A stretch of 6,677 bases of DNA. Source: Candidatus Uhrbacteria bacterium (lineage in GTDB: Bacteria; Patescibacteriota; Patescibacteriia; UBA9934; UBA9568). This document shows positions 4,796 through 6,677 of this stretch, piece after piece (within the stretch, counting starts at the first letter, position 1; each line of letters starts with the position of its first letter). Position numbers and translations under genes: made by a program. The stretch lies in contig DNKR01000022.1 of assembly GCA_003497135.1 (NCBI GenBank), positions 25,448 through 32,124 on the forward strand, written 5' to 3'. Under the pieces are notes generated by a model, which did not search any database, was not told the DNA's origin, and saw only the letters and a program-made list of their open reading frames with translations.

Positions 4796-6631
4796 ATGCA
4801 CGAACTGAACAAACCGCATGTTTTTAAAGGCGCATTTCATCTTAAACGGCAGCCGGGCCGCATGCTTTTGCATCCGTTACGCATGCATTACAAAAAAAGA
4901 TACGAAGGCAAGTATAAATATTCCCAGCTTTTGTTTACTTTTGACTTGGCGCTAGTAGCGCTAATCGTTCTGCTGATTTCAACATCGGTTTTTTTATTAA
5001 CGCGCAAACCATCTGAATTCGCGGATAATATTATTTTTGAAGCATCATCTGCGCCGCGAGAAATAATTTCAGGCGCGCCGTCTACGCTTTTGATTGAATT
5101 TACAAACAACACAGCAGAGGAACTTAGAAACGCACGGCTAACGCTCGCTTTTCCGGCGTATTTTGTGCTTGACGAAATACTTTACAAAGACGAACCGATG
5201 GAAGGCAAAACAGCATTAATAGGATCAATTCCGGCAGGCGCCACAGGCCATGTTAAAATTCGCGGAACAATGTTCGGGGATGTTGGCGGAAAACAAATTT
5301 TCAAAAGCGTGCTTGAGTTTGAATACGGGATTGAGAAAACAAAGCAGGAAAAAAAGCTGGCTATTCACGAATTTTCGCCGGCAAGATCAGCGCTTGAGCT
5401 TGAACTTATTCTTCCAAAAACGCTTGTTTCTTATCAACACATAAACGGTCTGATCAAATACAAAAACACAGGTCCGATTGACTTCCCTTCTGTTTCAATA
5501 AAACCGCTTTGGCCCGAAGGATTCACGCTAACAGAATCAGATCCGCGGCCGGTTTCCGACACATGGGAACTGCGCGGACTTAAAGCCGGCGAAGAAGGCG
5601 AAATTAAATTCAGCGGACAAATACGAACGCAGAAACAGTCGATTGTTTTTGAATTTAATCCGTCATTTATTTTTGGCAAGGACAGGTTCAGCCAGCAAAC
5701 CCTGACGCACGAAGCGCCAATGCTTCCGCCGCAAATAACAGTCAACCACGGCGTAAACAGCGCGTCGCTTGCGCCGGGCCAAGACGCGGAAATCACAATC
5801 AGCTACAAAAACAGCGGAGTGCTTACAGCATACGATATTGATGTTGGAATAGAAACCTCAAGTCCGTTTTTTGCAACAAAAGGCATGTCTGATGGCGTAC
5901 AATACAGCAACGGATTTTATTTTAAACGCGTCGCGGACAAACTTTTGCCTGGCGAGAGCGGAGAATTTACAATCAGCATCCCTGTACGCGCATCTATTTT
6001 GCAAACCGAAACAACTGTTTTTGAAAACATAAAAGCTGTTACACAAGGCAGTGCAAAATACACTCTTAAAGAAGGCGATGAAATACTTAATGTTGCCTAC
6101 TCCGGCGAAGCGGTTGGAACACCAATTACAACCATTGTGATTTTTGACTCGTTTGGCAGATATTATGGGGCGCAAGGCGACCAACTTGGCCGAGGACCGC
6201 TTCCGCCTGAAGTCGGATCAGAAACAAAATACTGGATTTTTTGGAACATTCGCGGAACAACAAACGCGCTTGAAAATGTTGAGATTCATGCTGAATTTGG
6301 CGCTAATGTCCGTTGTTCAGGCAAACAAGCTCCTTCAATCGGGTCCCCTGCCATCTGCGAGAACAGCGAGGTCGTTTGGCGAATTGATAAACTCAATCCA
6401 ACATTTGCACCTGATGCGAAAATAGCAGCAATTGCTTTTGAAGTCGTTTTACTGCCAAGCGCAAACCAAATAGGATCCGCTCCGGTACTCGTATCAGCTC
6501 CGCGCATGTCAGCGCGCGATGCGTTTACAGGCGCGCCTGTTGGCAAAACAGGAGCGCAAATTACAACATCTCTGCCCGCTGATCCGCGTGCAAAAGGGCT
6601 GGATAAAGTTGAACCTGCGGTTGTTTGGTAA
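4796..6631 (+). CDS. Membrane-anchored surface protein with DUF11-like beta-sandwich domains
   Basis: A 611-residue protein with a basic cytoplasmic N-terminus of about 44 residues (HLKRQPGRMLLHPLRM, KKRYEGKYKY), one membrane helix (about 45-68, LLFTFDLALVALIVLLISTS), and a long extracellular part. That part reads as about four immunoglobulin-like or DUF11-like sandwiches (roughly 78-190, 196-300, 310-435 and 440-590), each with phrases such as LLIEFTNNTAEELRNARLTL, GLIKYKNTGPIDFPSVSI, ITISYKNSGVLTAYDIDV and YWIFWNIRGTTNALENVEI. The last domain holds the only two cysteines (C507, C521), which could form a disulfide. I recall similar proteins as conserved hypotheticals in Parcubacteria. A structural, adhesive or envelope role is likely; no enzyme motif is visible. 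It begins 9 bases after the HicB-like gene with no strong Shine-Dalgarno sequence. Confidence 0.72.
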   Translation: MHELNKPHVFKGAFHLKRQPGRMLLHPLRMHYKKRYEGKYKYSQLLFTFDLALVALIVLLISTSVFLLTRKPSEFADNIIFEASSAPREIISGAPSTLLIEFTNNTAEELRNARLTLAFPAYFVLDEILYKDEPMEGKTALIGSIPAGATGHVKIRGTMFGDVGGKQIFKSVLEFEYGIEKTKQEKKLAIHEFSPARSALELELILPKTLVSYQHINGLIKYKNTGPIDFPSVSIKPLWPEGFTLTESDPRPVSDTWELRGLKAGEEGEIKFSGQIRTQKQSIVFEFNPSFIFGKDRFSQQTLTHEAPMLPPQITVNHGVNSASLAPGQDAEITISYKNSGVLTAYDIDVGIETSSPFFATKGMSDGVQYSNGFYFKRVADKLLPGESGEFTISIPVRASILQTETTVFENIKAVTQGSAKYTLKEGDEILNVAYSGEAVGTPITTIVIFDSFGRYYGAQGDQLGRGPLPPEVGSETKYWIFWNIRGTTNALENVEIHAEFGANVRCSGKQAPSIGSPAICENSEVVWRIDKLNPTFAPDAKIAAIAFEVVLLPSANQIGSAPVLVSAPRMSARDAFTGAPVGKTGAQITTSLPADPRAKGLDKVEPAVVW

Positions 6632-6640
6632 AACAACAAT

Positions 6641-6672
6641 CGTCATTTCGAACCTTCGTGGTAGGGACGCAC
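6641..6672 (+). repeat. Dispersed repeat copy B, just after the surface-protein gene
   Basis: This copy has the same blocks as copy A at 1-34 (CGTCAT, GAACCT and the identical 13-mer GGTAGGGACGCAC), in inverted orientation within the window. It begins 9 bases after the TAA stop of the 611-residue protein and reads in the same sense as that gene, as copy A does for its own gene. No open reading frame or T-run accompanies it. Only five bases follow before the window ends. Confidence 0.75.
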
Positions 6673-6677
6673 AGCTG

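Noticed and set aside
5434..5796. Minus-strand open frame of 120 codons opposite the surface-protein gene
   Set aside because: It is a shadow of the 611-residue protein, with no recognisable motif or ribosome site.
6648..6656. T-arm-like GGTTCGAAA (minus strand), similar to GGTTCAAG at 21-28
   Set aside because: No acceptor stem, D-arm or anticodon arm fits around either site. The motif belongs to the repeat shared by both window ends.
1..6677. A complete transposon with the end repeats as terminal inverted repeats
   Set aside because: No transposase, integrase or recombinase is encoded, target-site duplications cannot be seen, and both copies follow gene ends in the same sense, which fits a 3'-end repeat family better.

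Overview
The window looks like a chromosomal fragment from an uncultivated bacterium of the Candidate Phyla Radiation (Patescibacteria, Parcubacteria-like). This rests on gene content recalled from those genomes, not on a marker gene: an ECF sigma factor followed by a DUF5667-type membrane protein, a secreted GHL15-like glycosidase with FG-GAP-type repeats, a DUF11-like single-pass surface protein, small toxin-antitoxin-type genes, and mostly weak ribosome binding sites. Both minus-strand genes end in TGA and no long gene has an in-frame TGA, so the standard bacterial code fits.

Left part (1-1661, minus strand): an ECF sigma factor gene is followed, with a 41-base overlap, by a gene for a single-pass membrane protein with a DUF5667-like region. 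This is a probable sigma/anti-sigma or sensor pair. Positions 1662-1941 form a 280-base divergent intergenic region. It holds a TATAAT box for the sigma gene, a large perfect nested inverted repeat (1824-1873), and a near-consensus promoter for the rightward genes. A perfect 24-base palindrome (1906-1929) covers the -10 box and start point of that promoter.

Middle (1942-4265, plus strand): a small helix-turn-helix protein and a 667-residue secreted protein lie in an apparent two-gene operon. The secreted protein has a signal peptide, a GHL15-like TIM-barrel glycosidase domain, a beta domain and five roughly 50-residue repeats with aspartate-rich loops. It is the only gene here with a strong Shine-Dalgarno sequence, which sits in the loop of a small hairpin. 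The palindrome suggests that the small regulator controls itself and the enzyme.

Right part (4266-6631, plus strand): an MNT-type minimal nucleotidyltransferase overlaps a HicB-like antitoxin gene. Neither has its usual partner (HepT or HicA), and the stretch is AT-rich, so it may be a transferred or decaying module. After it comes a 611-residue membrane-anchored protein with several beta-sandwich domains outside the cell.

The two ends carry copies of one 32-34 base repeat in inverted orientation. Each copy starts 6-9 bases after a stop codon and reads in the same sense as its gene. They may be dispersed 3'-end elements at which a short-read assembly stopped. No rRNA, tRNA, CRISPR array or transposase was seen.
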